Part shown: positions 22,725 through 34,864 of the stretch, piece after piece
Numbering within the stretch: position 1 is the stretch's first letter
Layout of the letters: each line of letters begins with the position of its first letter
Assembly: GCF_000485595.1 (NCBI RefSeq)
Contig: NW_014577331.1
Span: forward strand, 37,166-79,852
Direction of reading: 5' to 3'
Source: Priapulus caudatus
Lineage: Eukaryota > Priapulida > Priapulimorpha > Priapulimorphida > Priapulidae
Length of the DNA stretch: 42,687 bases
Position numbers and translations under genes: made by a program
Notes under the pieces: model-generated
Told to the model about the DNA's origin: nothing
Database searches by the model: none
Seen by the model: only the letters and a program-made list of their open reading frames with translations

Positions 22725-25700
22725 CTTCGTTTCACTAAGGTTCCGCATGATGCTTCACACAATCGAGCTTATTAGATACTTATTTACTACAGGTACTTGT
22801 AATACTTATATACAGATACTTAAACACTTAGATAATGTGCACGACAAAGTATTTCATACTTACCATACTTATAGCAATAATTCGAGCATAACAAACGCAT
22901 AGGCATATGTAATAACGAATTCCGAGTATAACTCTTAAACTTAGGGACGACTAAATTGTTAATGTGTAGCATAATATATAGGTCTATAGGTATAATTACA
23001 AGTTTCTTCTTTGCATATTTAGGATGAGAAAAATCAAATATTGAAGACGAATATTTGGGAAAGATACGTAAGTAGGTTTTAGTAATCGTATCATATACAC
23101 AGCTATGTTTTATATTATAATGATTCGGCGAGTGTTACTTGCTGTTCCAATATGGTTGTCACGGGTTGTTAAATAATGACGATATTTTTACAGCATGCGA
23201 AATTTTAAATGGCAGATTAATACTCATATATTGAAATGGCAGAATCCAACGTGTTTGTTGTCAAGCATTATTTAACGGATAATTTAATATTATGATGTAT
23301 AGTATAGTACATTTACCTTCCTAGATATGGCACGATTACCAACTCACATGGGATCCAGCCGACTATGAGGGCGTTAACTCACTTCGAGTCTCCCCTGACA
23401 AAGTTTGGCTTCCAGATATCGTGCTTTTCAATAAGTAGGTAGCTCGAAATATCTTCACAACCTGTAAAGTATACAATAACTATTGTAAATGTAAGTATTC
23501 TTATTATGAAAATATGGAAGTCGTGCAATAATAGTTTAGCTATTTTTTTAGTCAAATATTTACACGTAAAAGGTGAAAATTGTACTCGGAATTAAAGCCG
23601 TTATTGTTTCAATCAAAATTTTATTTTCTTATTATTCAGCGCTGATGGAAACTACGAGGTCAGTTATAAATGCAATGTAGTACTTTATCCTGACGGAACC
23701 GTGCTATGGGTGCCACCGGCCATATTTCAGGTATGCCGTGGGTTATTTAAGAGTGGCGAGGGAATATGGGCATTTGGCAAGAATGAATAACCACTTCTAT
23801 AGAATAGCCATTTAGAATAAGAAATACCACTTTTGCTATTGTGTAGAGACATGCGAGGGTTCCGAATCGAAATGTATCGATGATATACTCGATATGAGCT
23901 TTTTATGCGTCAATATGATATGCATGTGTTATGTCGAATACGGATACGTGCATCAACGTCACTACTTCGCATAACATCCAAATACTTCTCAATAATCAAT
24001 TGGACGAAAGATGAGTCGGTAGCTGAATGGAACAACATATGACATTTTTTTCACATTTTGATACGATTTCCTCGACTTTATGTATCGAAGTATAGACGTT
24101 AAATAGTTCAACCATGGTCTAGAAACATGCTAGTCACCATCGATACAATGCAGACAGATAATTCCCTGCTTATTTCTAAACGACGCTCTAACGCATACAA
24201 TATATCTTGCGCATTTTGCACTAGAGATGTTGATGAGACACATGTGTATATGGTTATGGCTGCTTTATAAAATGGCCATGCCTTTATTACATTAACATTG
24301 CGTTCCAGAGTTCCTGTACCATCAACGTCGAATATTTCCCATTTGATATGCAGAGATGTGAGATGAAATTTGGATCATGGACGTTCAACAAAGATCAGGT
24401 AAAATAGTTTTAAGTCATAGTAATGATTTTAGTCAACGCAACATGGCCATCCATATATCTCTCCACAGAGAAACACAGATTCTCAATGATGCTCGTCGAA
24501 CAATGTGTTCAACGTGCGAAGAACATGCGAACATGTTCGTGCGATTGTTCCATAGGGAATACATCCGGAGCGTTTAGTTTTATGCGTACCCAATGTAAAA
24601 GTGCATACCAATATATCCGCATGCTTTTATACACAGGTGAAACTGTCGTTTTACGAAGGCAAGGACACCGTTGATTTAAATGACTACCAGGAGAGCGGCA
24701 CGTGGGATATTATAGAGTTGCCGGGTTGTATTGACAATCTGCACTCGAAATCAGCGACGATGACATTCCATATCAGCATCAGACGACGAACTCTGTTCTA
24801 CACAATCAACTTGGTGGTGCCATGCCTTCTTCTGTCCTTCCTGAGCGTGCTTGTGTTCTACCTGCCAGTGGACTGCGGCGAAAAAATGACGCTTGCCATC
24901 TCGCTGTTGCTAGCGCTTGTGGTGTTTCTACTTCTCGTGTCAAAGATATTGCCATCCACGTCGCTTACGATTCCTCTCGTCGCCAAGTACTTGCTATTTA
25001 CGTTTCTCATGAACATCATCACCATTTTAGTAACAGTGATCATCATCAATTGGAATTTTAGAGCACCTACCACACACAGCATGCCGAAATGGGCGAAGAC
25101 AGTATTCGTAAAAACACTACCGGTATTTCTGTGCATCCGACGCCCAAACCGAGAACCGGCAGTTAGTGAACCGGCGTTCACTATCACGTACTTTACCCAG
25201 CCTAACACTGGTAATCTACTAGATTTTCACTATCTGCATCATCCGAAGTGTAAACACGTCCGCGAAGAAGAAGATAAAATAATGACGTCTGGTAAGAAAG
25301 GAATCATGGTGACAAAGGAAGGTCGCAAGACCATGTCGGCAATTGACTACATCGCTGAACGCTTACGAGCAGAGGACATCGTACAGGAGGTGAGAAACTC
25401 TGTTCTATATGAAATTACTTACGGGATTATTACGGTTGAAAATGTTGCCAGAAATCTGTTTAATAAGTATTTCTTTTACTTGTCTGCGAAATTGTACGTT
25501 TAAATATTTCCCATTACACACAGAACTACACTGCAATGAGCATATATTTTATATATTATATAAGCATGAATATAACAATGCTCATTTTGTTTCTGAGGCT
25601 CGCCACCTCTCTGAATGGCTAATATCTATGTGTGCCCTTTCAGATAAAGGACGACTGGCAATACATAGCCATGGTCATTGACAGACTTCTACTCTATGTT

Positions 25701-25793
25701 TTCTTCGCTGTCACAGCTTCAGGAACGACATCCATCATTTTGAAAGCTCCTGACATATTTGCTGAGACGATTGGACATACCGATTACTGCTAA
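19919..25793 (+). CDS. Nicotinic acetylcholine receptor subunit, non-alpha (copy B); exon 2 frameshifted, possible pseudogene
   Basis: Second receptor copy, with the same eight-exon plan: 19919-19991, 22263-22405, 23023-23067, 23325-23434, 23640-23730, 24309-24398, 24637-25389, 25644-25793. Exon 1 gives a signal peptide beginning [17 protein letters not shown]. Exons 3-8 are fully open with intact splice sites and all family landmarks: WHDYQLTW, Cys-loop [20 protein letters not shown], single loop C Cys, GEKMTLAIS in M2, M4 with a DYC ending. Exon 2 is 143 nt rather than 146, and its indels create a stop at 22322-22324. As written the gene would encode only a short peptide. Without the indels it would be about 485 residues. 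Intron 1 (2.3 kb) is swollen by microsatellites and nested transposons. Seven clean exons argue for a recently functional gene or a local sequence error. Confidence 0.85.
20018..20055. repeat. (GTA)n trinucleotide microsatellite in intron 1 of copy B
   Basis: About twelve consecutive GTA units, 26 bp past the exon 1 donor. Confidence 0.92.
21284..21712. repeat. Compound (GT)n, (GTGC)n, (CTGT)n, (CCGT)n array in intron 1 of copy B
   Basis: More than 400 bp of simple repeats: GT-rich to about 21470 with a GTGC block near 21361-21395, then mainly CTGT with short CCGT blocks near 21488-21504 and 21661-21677. Open frames through it (cysteine/valine-rich in one sense) are artefacts of periodicity. 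Confidence 0.95.
21747..22213. mobile_element. Non-autonomous DNA transposon (MITE-like), outer element
   Basis: Ends are TAGGCCCGTAGCCAG on the left and CTGGCTACTGGCCTG on the right, an imperfect inverted pair followed inward by G- and C-rich runs. The flanking ATGTTA at 21741-21746 and 22214-22219 looks like a target-site duplication, though the exact ends are uncertain by 1-2 bases. No transposase frame is present. A second element is nested inside. Its right end lies 49 bp before exon 2 of copy B. Confidence 0.65.
21809..21991. mobile_element. Nested MITE with 5-bp target duplication
   Basis: A 183-bp element beginning CAGGGGCGTGTA and ending TACACCGCCCCTG, inverted with one gap, flanked by CTCGG at 21804-21808 and 21992-21996. 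It lies inside the element at 21747-22213. The CAGGGGCG end and 5-bp duplication recall the hAT superfamily, but this is inference. Confidence 0.65.
22263..22405 (+). pseudogene. Broken exon 2 of nAChR copy B
   Basis: Against the matching exon of copies A and C there are four single-base deletions (near 22292, 22313, 22340 and 22346) and one single-base insertion (near 22354). The net change is minus three, so the frame recovers by the exon end, but in between it reaches TAA at 22322-22324. Acceptor and donor remain (TATTTGCAG; GTCAGTAAG). No other exon of copy B, about 1.3 kb in total, has an indel. Confidence 0.85.
22493..22721. repeat. (CA)n microsatellite in intron 2 of copy B
   Basis: Over 200 bp of CA-rich dinucleotide repeats with short interruptions, starting about 90 bp after exon 2. 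It is complementary in sense to the GT array in intron 1. Confidence 0.95.
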
Positions 25794-26245
25794 ACTATAT
25801 ATCACTGCTAATGTGTGTGTGTGTGTGTGTGTGTGTGGGAGGTGGGGTGGGGGGGGGCAAGGTCCGTTTGTATATATGCTGTGGTCGGAAGAGAAAAATT
25901 ACAAACTACAACTTGCGTATTAATTATTTTCTTAGTCAGATGACGATTCTGTTATTTATAATACTGACCTTGAATTATTTATTAGGCTGTTCTACTGTTC
26001 GTCTCGTTTCCATAAACGTAATAGTAGCTGTAATGTAATAATTTCAGTAAATGACAGTAATAATGGTATCGCGTATTCGTATGTAATGTTATTAGATAGC
26101 GTTTTATTTTACTCATACTATGGTTGTCGTGTAAAACTATATATATATATATATATATAAGTCCGTGGCCAGCTCCAACTCCGTGCCAGGACTGATAACG
26201 AGCAACGGACCCGTCACCGACTTTCTGCGGCCTCTCCTGCGCGCA

Positions 26246-26259
26246 CCAGTAGGGGGCGC
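26246..26259 (+). promoter_or_regulatory. Sequence matching the CTCF core consensus
   Basis: CCAGTAGGGGGCGC fits the published bilaterian CTCF core (CCASYAGRKGGCRS) at all 14 positions. It overlaps a 14-bp palindrome (GGCGCTGCAGCGCC) and sits in a GC-rich island in otherwise AT-rich DNA. Similar strings also occur in repeats, so occupancy is unproven. Confidence 0.35.
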
Positions 26260-26319
26260 TGCAGCGCCGTCAAAGCCGGGAAAAGGCGGCGGGTTTTCGT
26301 TGGCGGGCGTGCTGTATTC

Positions 26320-26322
<3 letters not shown>

Positions 26323-26381
<59 letters not shown>
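26323..26381. repeat. (GA)n microsatellite
   Basis: A nearly pure GA dinucleotide run of about 59 bp following the GC-rich island. Confidence 0.95.
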
Positions 26382-26384
<3 letters not shown>

Positions 26385-27108
26385 TGGGTTTCTTCAGAGG
26401 TTAATAAGTACTGTGCTGCGTAAATAAATTGGTTTAGACTTAATTCATATCACATACCATGCGCTATTTGTCTAAAATTATTCGCTTTACATTTTTATAT
26501 CCTAATGTGAACCTATTCAAATATTCTATAGCATTGCATTTACATTATGTGCATATACAAGAGGCAAATTCAATTTTGTATTGTCGTGTTCCTAAATAGC
26601 ACGCGACATCAATCGCGTAGAATTCCGTTGTTTAAACATTCCATATAGCGCTCAGCTGGCCCATGTACGAAAGTATGAAGTTATATCTCAAAACCAAATA
26701 TCACTGCTTAAAATCTCTTCACTTAAATATTAATTTACTCAATGAACTTAATTAGATACCTATTCTGTATTATGCATTATTTGGCACTTCTCAAAAGTAC
26801 GAAGCTCACGGTTGTGCAAGTTGTTAAATTCTTTTTTGACAGGCGACTTATTTGCACCACACAACACAGGATAAGTGGTTTACCGCGTTTGCTAGTGTGT
26901 GAACTTCTTTTACGAGTGGGCATGTATGAACTATGTACGTTTACTCTGTTCCCTATGTGTGTGGCTGGTCAACAGACAATACATAATCATAAACAAACAT
27001 TTAAAACGAATTGAAGCAAACGGATAGAATTTAGTTATCAGTCTGTCGTGTAAAGACACTGGTCTAAGAATATATCTCCGACAGACTATACAAAATTACA
27101 ACGGCTTA

Positions 27109-27634
27109 CAGGGGCGGATCCAGGGCTGAAGCTAGACAGTATATTTCCAGATTTTAAGGGCACATCCCCCAAAAAGGGCTCACCACCCCACAGTGGGTGC
27201 CGTCAGGCGCGGAAGCACATGGCGGGGAGTGTGGGGGGCCTCCCCCCGAAAATTTCAATATTTCAAGGGTCCCTGGGGACAAAAATGAGCACCATTTGAG
27301 CACATATTTAGTCAAGCAGCAATAGCTAAAAACCATATGGAATTTTATTTCTGCTTCATTTTGCCTGCGCTTTGCATACCAGCCATTAATGCAGAATGAT
27401 CGATTCAAGCACTTCCCTTCTTTTTCAGATATCAAAGCTAGTTTTGTTACCATGTAAAATTTTTATTTCCTTCAAGTCCTGTCAATGAATCAGAAGAAAA
27501 AGACAACAAATAAAGAATATAGCCAAATTCCATCAAATTGTTTTCTGTATTTTTTTAGCGCAAAATTTCGAAGGGCACTTTAAAATCTAGACCGTATTTC
27601 CCAATATGGTAAATACGGTCTGAATCCGCTCCTG
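27109..27634. mobile_element. 526-bp MITE-like DNA transposon with GCTTA target duplication
   Basis: Terminal inverted repeats CAGGGGCGGATCCAG (left) and CTGAATCCGCTCCTG (right) differ at two of 15 positions. Similarity continues inward through shared blocks (GATTTTAA, GGGCAC). Target duplications GCTTA lie at 27104-27108 and 27635-27639, and the homologous A-B spacer lacks the insert. A perfect 11-bp hairpin sits near the right end (about 27590-27622). There is no transposase, so it is non-autonomous; a hAT relationship is plausible from the ends. Confidence 0.85.
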
Positions 27635-28170
27635 GCTTATCTAAAGTACTAATACAATAATAAATAAAGACCGCTGAGACAGACTGGTGCGTGGTTTGTC
27701 TATGCGAGCATGGAATTCGACCAGAGCGGTTTCACACAGCCCCTGTTTATTTAACGTGATGATTAAATTCACTTGTTCGGGTAACTGTCGCATATGACAA
27801 GAATGTGTTTGTTCAGCATTCCAGACAACACAGCATCCTCCATATAACTGCTCAATATTGATGTAATGTGCTGTAAGGAACAGATATCACGTCGACTATC
27901 GTGATAGGAAGTATATAGTTTCTTCTAATTCCATTCCAAAAAATTAGATATTAAAATTTATCGTCAGAACTAAAGCAAATATTAACCGTGCTATATCGTC
28001 GGCCCACGCACACGCATGAGATAAATATTGAAACTGGGTTATTACCACCGTCCCACTATACCAGGTGTACTCTCAATGAGTCACAGTCTTATCCATGAAC
28101 ATATTCTAATGAGCACCGCTCTGGTGAGTATTTTTCGAACTTTTCTAGTTCGTACTTTTACTTCCCTATA

Positions 28171-28318
28171 CCGAACCTGAAACTGTTCTGCCAATCTTCA
28201 AGGGCCGATACCATTCTAACTGTAAGGGAGCAGGAGGATATAGACGGTGTGAATTCTCCGTGGAAGTATATACGCCGAGGGTCGGGTTTATAGCGCTGCT
28301 AGCGTGGCTTCAGTAAAG
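28171..28318 (+). promoter_or_regulatory. Conserved 5' flank / 5' UTR of nAChR C
   Basis: Similar to the DNA immediately upstream of copies A and B, including TACGCCGAGGGTCGG near 28271 and GTGGCTTCAGTAA just before the start. Interpreted as UTR or promoter by conservation among copies. Confidence 0.45.
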
Positions 28319-29734
28319 ATGCACCAATGTCTGCCTAAGACTGCGAGGGATGCGCTGTTCGTTGCATTTATATGTTTATTCGCTGAACAGGGTAAGTTTC
28401 ACGACATCGCAATTGCATCAGTGACAGTATGTGAGCAGCTAAGTAATTAATTTTCGTAATCAAGTCAACTTTCTTTGCGTTTGAAATAATAATGTTCAGC
28501 AGCTGCATATCGATTGTCAGAAAAAGCTGCTCGGTATCGCATCTGTCGTATTGCTTTCATCACTATTATAAGTAGCGTCCTGTTGAAATATTTGCCAAAT
28601 AACACGAGCTTGAGCTATTTTATTTATACTTGCTGCGTGTGATTGCCGAGGAAGGTTAATTAACGTTAATACAGCTTTTTGCTATCTAGAACGCAGGAGA
28701 CACGAGTAACACAATTTTACATGGTAGAAGCATAACACACAGCATTAGTCAGTCAGTCAGTCTTGTCCATGTAACTGTGATCGCCTCTAATTCTGCCATA
28801 ATCAGTTCGGCTTGATGAAATAGCATATGGTGAAAAGATATTAACATGCGTTTTATTGCCATTTTATGTTAAATTATAGCGCGCTGTGAATCTTTAGTTC
28901 CTCCCCGATACAGGATATGAAGTAAATACGGAAAATGTAAAGCCTACAAAAAACAGGTTTGAAAACATGGTGTCTGTGGGTGGGTCTGTGTGTATGCGTG
29001 CGTGAGTGAGCGTGTACGTGTGCCTGGGCACATGCGTTTGTCGTTCGTGCGCGCGCGCGCGTGTGTCCAACAGCTTACAGATAGTGGGCTTACTCAAATT
29101 AAGTATCGCCAGATCGCAAAAGTGAAGCAAAGGCCTATTGCGGCTCAATATAAGGTACAAACTTCAATACGCGCCCTGTAGCTATAAAAGTGCCGCATAT
29201 GCATTACAAGTTTTTATGTGTGCAGTAGCTACTATTACACGGAGGGAACGTTGCTTCCGGCAGCTGCTGCTTGTGCTTATTCAAACCGTGCCTATCCAAT
29301 GGGAACCCCTACCCCCCACACACACGCGCGCGTGCCATCACCACAGCTAATAGTGGATGTTCTGCTTCTGTATCTGTGGATTCACTCGTGGCACAACTGT
29401 AGGCTTAGGTTTAGTGTTAACTTAGAAAGGGACCCGCGCCAGTTATCTCCCTCCGGGGGGTTGTTATTGCGAGAGAGAAGGGTATTATCCTACATATCTA
29501 CAAGCATATCCTTTCACATGAAGCGGAATACGTTTAACGTGAAGCGACGAACATGACATCCTCGATGTGTTTATTATTTGAAGGCGAGACAGAGTGTAGT
29601 CATGTTGTGAAGCACTTGAATCATTTCACAATTCTGAACTTTTGCTAACCCATAAGCCACAACAGCATCCGTATGTCAAAGTAGGAAACACGATACATTC
29701 TGCGCTCGTTATCTGCGCACAGATTATGTAAACC

Positions 29735-29795
<61 letters not shown>

Positions 29796-32700
29796 TATAT
29801 CTGGGGATAATAAGTGTCAAAGTATTTATCCATAACGACATGAACCCCATAAATACGCGACAGTGAATTCGTTAGATTCAATATTGAGTTAGTTAAAAAA
29901 GAAATTATTTTTAATTTATAAAACTGGTACTTGCGATTTTAAAATACAACCTAACACAATATTTACTGTAATCTATGATTGTTGTTGCTGCTATTTGCAG
30001 CGACAGCGGCGACGCCGGAGGAGAGATTGTATGATGCGTTATTTGCTAACCCGCAAGGCTATAACAGATTGATCAGGCCTGTACGCAACACCACGGAATG
30101 CCTAGACGTTCAGTTCGGAATGGCACTGATTCAGATAGTAAATGTGGTCAGTAAGAATAGTAAAATTTTAATACACGTGTTTACTGTCCTAAATTTTACA
30201 ATCGTAAAATTTGCTTCGAATTGGCTTTTCCTTTCATTAACATATCGTCTGATACATTCCGTCGAAGAGCTTCAGATTTTCCAGTTTCGTGCAGTCATCG
30301 GTATAACATTCAGAGTGAGGCAAGTAATGTATCTATAATTCCAGCATAACATTCGGAAATAAAACAAAATGAATAACCTTATGCACATCAACATACCTTA
30401 TGTATCTGAGTGGTTGTGTGCACGCATGCGTGTGTGTGTGTGTGCGTGCGTGTCTGCGTGCGTACGTGTGTGTGCGCGTGTATCGTATCTATATACGCAT
30501 CGTAACGGGTTGAATTTTTTATATAGGATCTTTTTTGGATTTTAGGATGAGAGAAACCAAATTTTGAAGACAAATATCTGGGAAAGATATGTGAGTAGGG
30601 CCTACCCATTAGTGGTTATATCGTATTAATGATGGTGTTTTTTTAAATGTTTTAAACACTTTGTTTAATGTTATTTATATCTTTGACAGCTTGCTAGATG
30701 AAACTGGCAGCATAATGCATTATGTTGACGTTAGTCTTTATTATGTCATAAACATAGTATACTACATTCGCCTCCACAGCTATGGCACGACTACCAACTC
30801 ACATGGGATCCAGCCGACTATGAGGGCGTTAACTCACTTCGAGTCTCCCCTGCTAAAGTTTGGCTTCCAGACATCGTGCTGTTCAATAAGTGAGTAGATC
30901 AGACGATTTTCACGATCTTAGCCTATAGAATAAGTATGGTCGTTGTATTTGCGTTAGTATTTGAATTTACATTAAATTGAATATTTTGGTGAAAAATATT
31001 TAGATGGAGCTCGGAATTGAGATGAGCAGTTATTCTTGTTTCAATAATTATTTACTGAATTTATTTCGCTTGTGTTTCAGTGCTGACGGTAACTATGAAG
31101 TCAGTTATAAATGTAATGTAGTACTGTTCCCAGACGGATCCGTGCTGTGGGTACCGCCAGCCATATTTCAGGTACTTAATATGTTATTTAATAGCAGTTT
31201 GCAATGTAAGCAGCTGATCAGTACGTCAATTTTTGACATATTGAAAGATTAAAACGTTTGAGAGTTTGACATACAAGGAACCCTCGTTTATCGAGCGGTA
31301 ATATATCTGATATGCGCTTATTCTTCATAGCGGAATCTACATGTCGAGTATGGTCACGTGTATAAATGTCTCTATTTCGCAAAAGAATCGCCACGTAAGG
31401 CATTTTTTCCACATAATAAAACATTTTTAAGGATAATTCTGTTTAATATATGAAGGCGTTTATGCGCAAACCAGGTATAATGGCTTTCCTTTGTCACGTT
31501 AACATTGGGTTCCAGAGTTCGTGCACGATCAACGTCGAATATTTCCCGTTCGATATGCAAACATGTGAGATGAATTTCGGATCGTGGACATTCAATAAAG
31601 ATCAGGTAAATAAGTTGATAGTAAATAATGTGATAGCAATTGATTTAGTAAACGCAGCGTTGTCATGCATATTCATACATATACTCTCTGTTAAGTTATG
31701 GAGATGCGTCTATATATATATATATATAAGCGGTTATACGCTCTATGCGATATGTGAGCGCATGTATCGTGTTATAGGGCACAGACTCGGTGGGTTTAGG
31801 TTCACGCGTACGTAATGCAATGTACAATAACCGCGTGCTTATACTTTTATACTATTACACACAGGTGAAACTTTCGTTTTACGAAGGCAAGGACCATGTT
31901 GATTTAAATGACTACCAGGAGAGCGTCACGTGGGATATTATAGAGTTACCTGGTTGTATTGACAATGAGCACTCGAAATCTGCAACGATGACATTTCATA
32001 TCAGCATCAGACGGCGAGCTCTGTTCTACACAATCAACTTAATGGTGCCATGCATTCTTCTGTCCTTCCTGAGCGTGCTTGTGTTCAACCTGCCAGTGGA
32101 CTGTGGCGAAAAGATGACGCTTGCCATCTCGCTGTTGCTAGCGCTCGTTGTGTTTCTACTTCTCGTGTTTAAAATATTGCCATCCACGTCGCTTAACATT
32201 CCTCTAGTCGCCAAGTACTTACTGTTTACGTTTATCATGAACATCATCACCATTTTAGTAACAGTGATCATCATCAATTGGAACTTTAGAGCGCCTACCA
32301 CACACAGCATGCCGAAATGGGCGAAGAAAGTGTTTATTGACACACTACCGGTGTTTTTATGCATTCGACGACCACTGAGAGAACCGGCCGTTAGTGAACC
32401 GACGGTTTCTCTCTCGTACTTTTCACAGCATAACAATGGTAATATATTAGATTTCACCTATCTGCATCATCCAAAGTGTAAACACATTCGCCAGGAAGGA
32501 GATGATGTGTTGCTGACGGGTAAGAAAGAAATCATAGTGACAAAGGAAGGTCGCAAGACCATGTCGGCAATTGACTACATCGCTGAACGCCTGCGAGCAG
32601 AAGACACCGTTCAGGAGGTGAGCAACTCCTAGCCGTTCCTACTAGCAGTTCCTACTGTGTTTGATAAAAGTAAGCACACTTATCGCCGCTTTATGAGCGG

Positions 32701-33067
32701 ATGTTAGAGTAAAAAACGTAACTCTGACAAACCGATATCCCGCAATTTAGGCATATTTACTACATATTACATGTGATCATGCAGATAGACATGATCAGCA
32801 CACAAACGACGAAGAATATATATATATATATATATATATAATTATTTATTTATAACCTTATATCCTATACTGACATTTACCTCTCTCAATGGCTAATATC
32901 TATGTGTGCTCTTTCAGATAAAGGACGACTGGCAATACATAGCCATGGTCATTGACAGACTTCTCCTCTATGTTTTCTTCGCTGTCACAGCTTCAGGAGC
33001 AATATCCATCATTCTTAAAGCTCCTGACATATTTGATGACACGATTGAGTCGGTCGATTACTGCTAG
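28319..33067 (+). CDS. Nicotinic acetylcholine receptor subunit, non-alpha type (copy C)
   Basis: Third, intact copy. Exons: 28319-28391, 30001-30146, 30546-30590, 30780-30889, 31081-31171, 31516-31605, 31865-32617, 32918-33067; 485 residues. The signal peptide begins [17 protein letters not shown]. Landmarks: [19 protein letters not shown], Cys-loop [20 protein letters not shown], loop C with one Cys and no vicinal pair, GEKMTLAIS in M2, and M4 in the last exon ending VDYC. With the GEK lysine as 0', M2 has Phe at 19' and Lys at 20'. Copy-specific changes in exon 7 include ESVTW for ESGTW and VFNLP for VFYLP. Introns 3-6 resemble copy A, whereas intron 7's end and exon 8 resemble copy B. Expected to act as a structural or complementary subunit in cation channels with alpha partners. 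Confidence 0.93.
29739..29800. repeat. (AT)n microsatellite in intron 1 of copy C
   Basis: About 62 bp of AT dinucleotides with a break near the right end, roughly 200 bp before exon 2. Confidence 0.95.
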
Positions 33068-34864
33068 AGTATAAGACTCAATACAAGGTATAACACACGC
33101 ACGCACGCACGCACGCACGCACATATATGTGTGTGTGTGTGCGTGCGTGCATATATATATATATATATATATATACAGTATATCAGTGAAATCCGTATCT
33201 ATATATACTGTGATTAGATGAGTAAATACACTCGATTATATTCATGATTTTCCCAGCGAAACAATGATATTTATAACAGCGAGCGTGGCACGCTTACATT
33301 TATGATACCCTGCTTTTACATAACCACCTCGCGCTTCTCTATTTTATAAGAGACCTCAGTAAATGATCGTAAATGTATTCTCATTGACAAGTGTTTGTTC
33401 GATCGTATTCTAATGTATGTCCGTGGTTTAGGAGTTTTTCTCCCTTTTATTCTATTGAAAAAGCAGTTAGTTCGTTTTGCATTTAAATGTCTCTAATCGC
33501 CTCTTGCTTTCGATGGATTGCGTCAGGAAATGATAGAAAATATATCCCTGATGACATTATGAAAGCGTGCAGTAAAGACTCAGCATAGGCAAGTATATAT
33601 ATATTTATATATATATACGCACACACACATATATATCATACATGATAGAGATATATACATAACGATATATTACAATGGACATGATTGTTGTAGTTCTCAT
33701 TGACCATTTTCTTCATTCTGATTGGTAGTTTAATCCATGGGATTTTTATGTCAAGAAAACAAGGTTTTATATAAGTCCAAAAGAAAATGTGCAACTATAG
33801 TTTGAACCCAACCGTATGATGCAGAGCTGCAGTTCTATCAGCGAAAAAAAGGACAGTGATAGCCAGATTTGTCACACGCTCCAAAAATAAATTTACGGTT
33901 TAACAACGACTTCTTTTATTAACTTTCAACGCGTGTTTAACCATACAACAACACCAAATGCAATATTTATGTTACACATATGAAAAACACGTCATATTCT
34001 AACAGTAACAACATTATCCACTAAGCCTACTGACTGTAGGGAATAGCATGTATCGTTGTCATTTTTTAAACTTATATATTTTAAGCAATTTGTTTCATAT
34101 TCCTATTCAATGATTCTTAAGATATAGTCTATAGAGGATTGTTTAGTTACACTATGCAAAAAATTTAACAATGACAACACTCTTTAATGCGATATGTTCA
34201 TATAAATTGCAGAGTAAAAATCTTTTGACATCCCAAATGCAAAATTAAAACGCTTCATTCAAGTACAAGTATATATGCATATACATGTTCCACAATTGTT
34301 TACCGGCATGTAAAATATTTGCAAATTAGGTTCAAATGTATCATCAAGAGTAGTTCCTCGAAAACTATACAACAGGATTTTACAATAACTAATATGATAA
34401 AATACAATTGTAAAAATTAAAATATATATAATTGAAATCAGCAGTGAATAAAAATAAATTTGTTTTGATTCACTCCAGATAAAATTAATAGATACACTGT
34501 AAAAGAGAAGAAACAAACTTTCAATTAATAAAAATTCGTTGACTGCTTTTATCTGGTGGGCATAGCTATGAACCTAAGCATATTGAAATTCAATAATATA
34601 GCCTACATAGATTCTTGGTATAACATGGTCCGTACCTACAATCACACATATGTGGTCCATTACCAACCATAAGGCACCACAAAGCAGCATAATTAACAAG
34701 CTATTCCCTTGCCATTTTCCTGCTCATACGTGTGATATGAAATGCATTGTACTTTTCAGTAAACACAATCTATGAGCTTCTCACAGCATGTCGTAATATA
34801 TATGTTAATATATACGTTACATATAATAATATCTGTAAGATTTATGAACTTGTCAGTTTAGACT
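33068..34864. other. Convergent intergenic region between nAChR C and DHRS1
   Basis: The 3' ends of the two genes face each other here. The stretch presumably holds both 3' UTRs. It contains (GCAC)n, GT and AT microsatellites at about 33093-33180, AT repeats near 33594-33660, and otherwise AT-rich sequence without a recognisable gene. Confidence 0.55.

Larger units (their letters stand above)
25794..28170. other. Intergenic spacer between nAChR B and C
   Basis: No gene seen. It starts with a TG/G-run microsatellite (about 25812-25857), includes a GC-rich island followed by a GA array (26160-26381), a stretch homologous to the A-B spacer (from about 26870), and a 526-bp transposon. I found no trace of the tetraspanin here, unlike the A-B spacer. 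Confidence 0.55.

Noticed and set aside
24858-25208. Minus-strand frames of 116-143 codons opposite exon 7 of each nAChR copy
   Set aside because: They are antisense shadows that recur because the exon is duplicated. The plus strand encodes well-known channel domains.
26165-26404. 79-codon frame over the GC-rich island and GA array
   Set aside because: It starts at a non-ATG codon and ends in an Arg-Glu run from the microsatellite. There is no splice or domain evidence.
25794-28170. A second decayed tetraspanin before copy C
   Set aside because: I looked for the conserved N-terminal and CCG-region strings in this spacer and found none, so I do not claim one.
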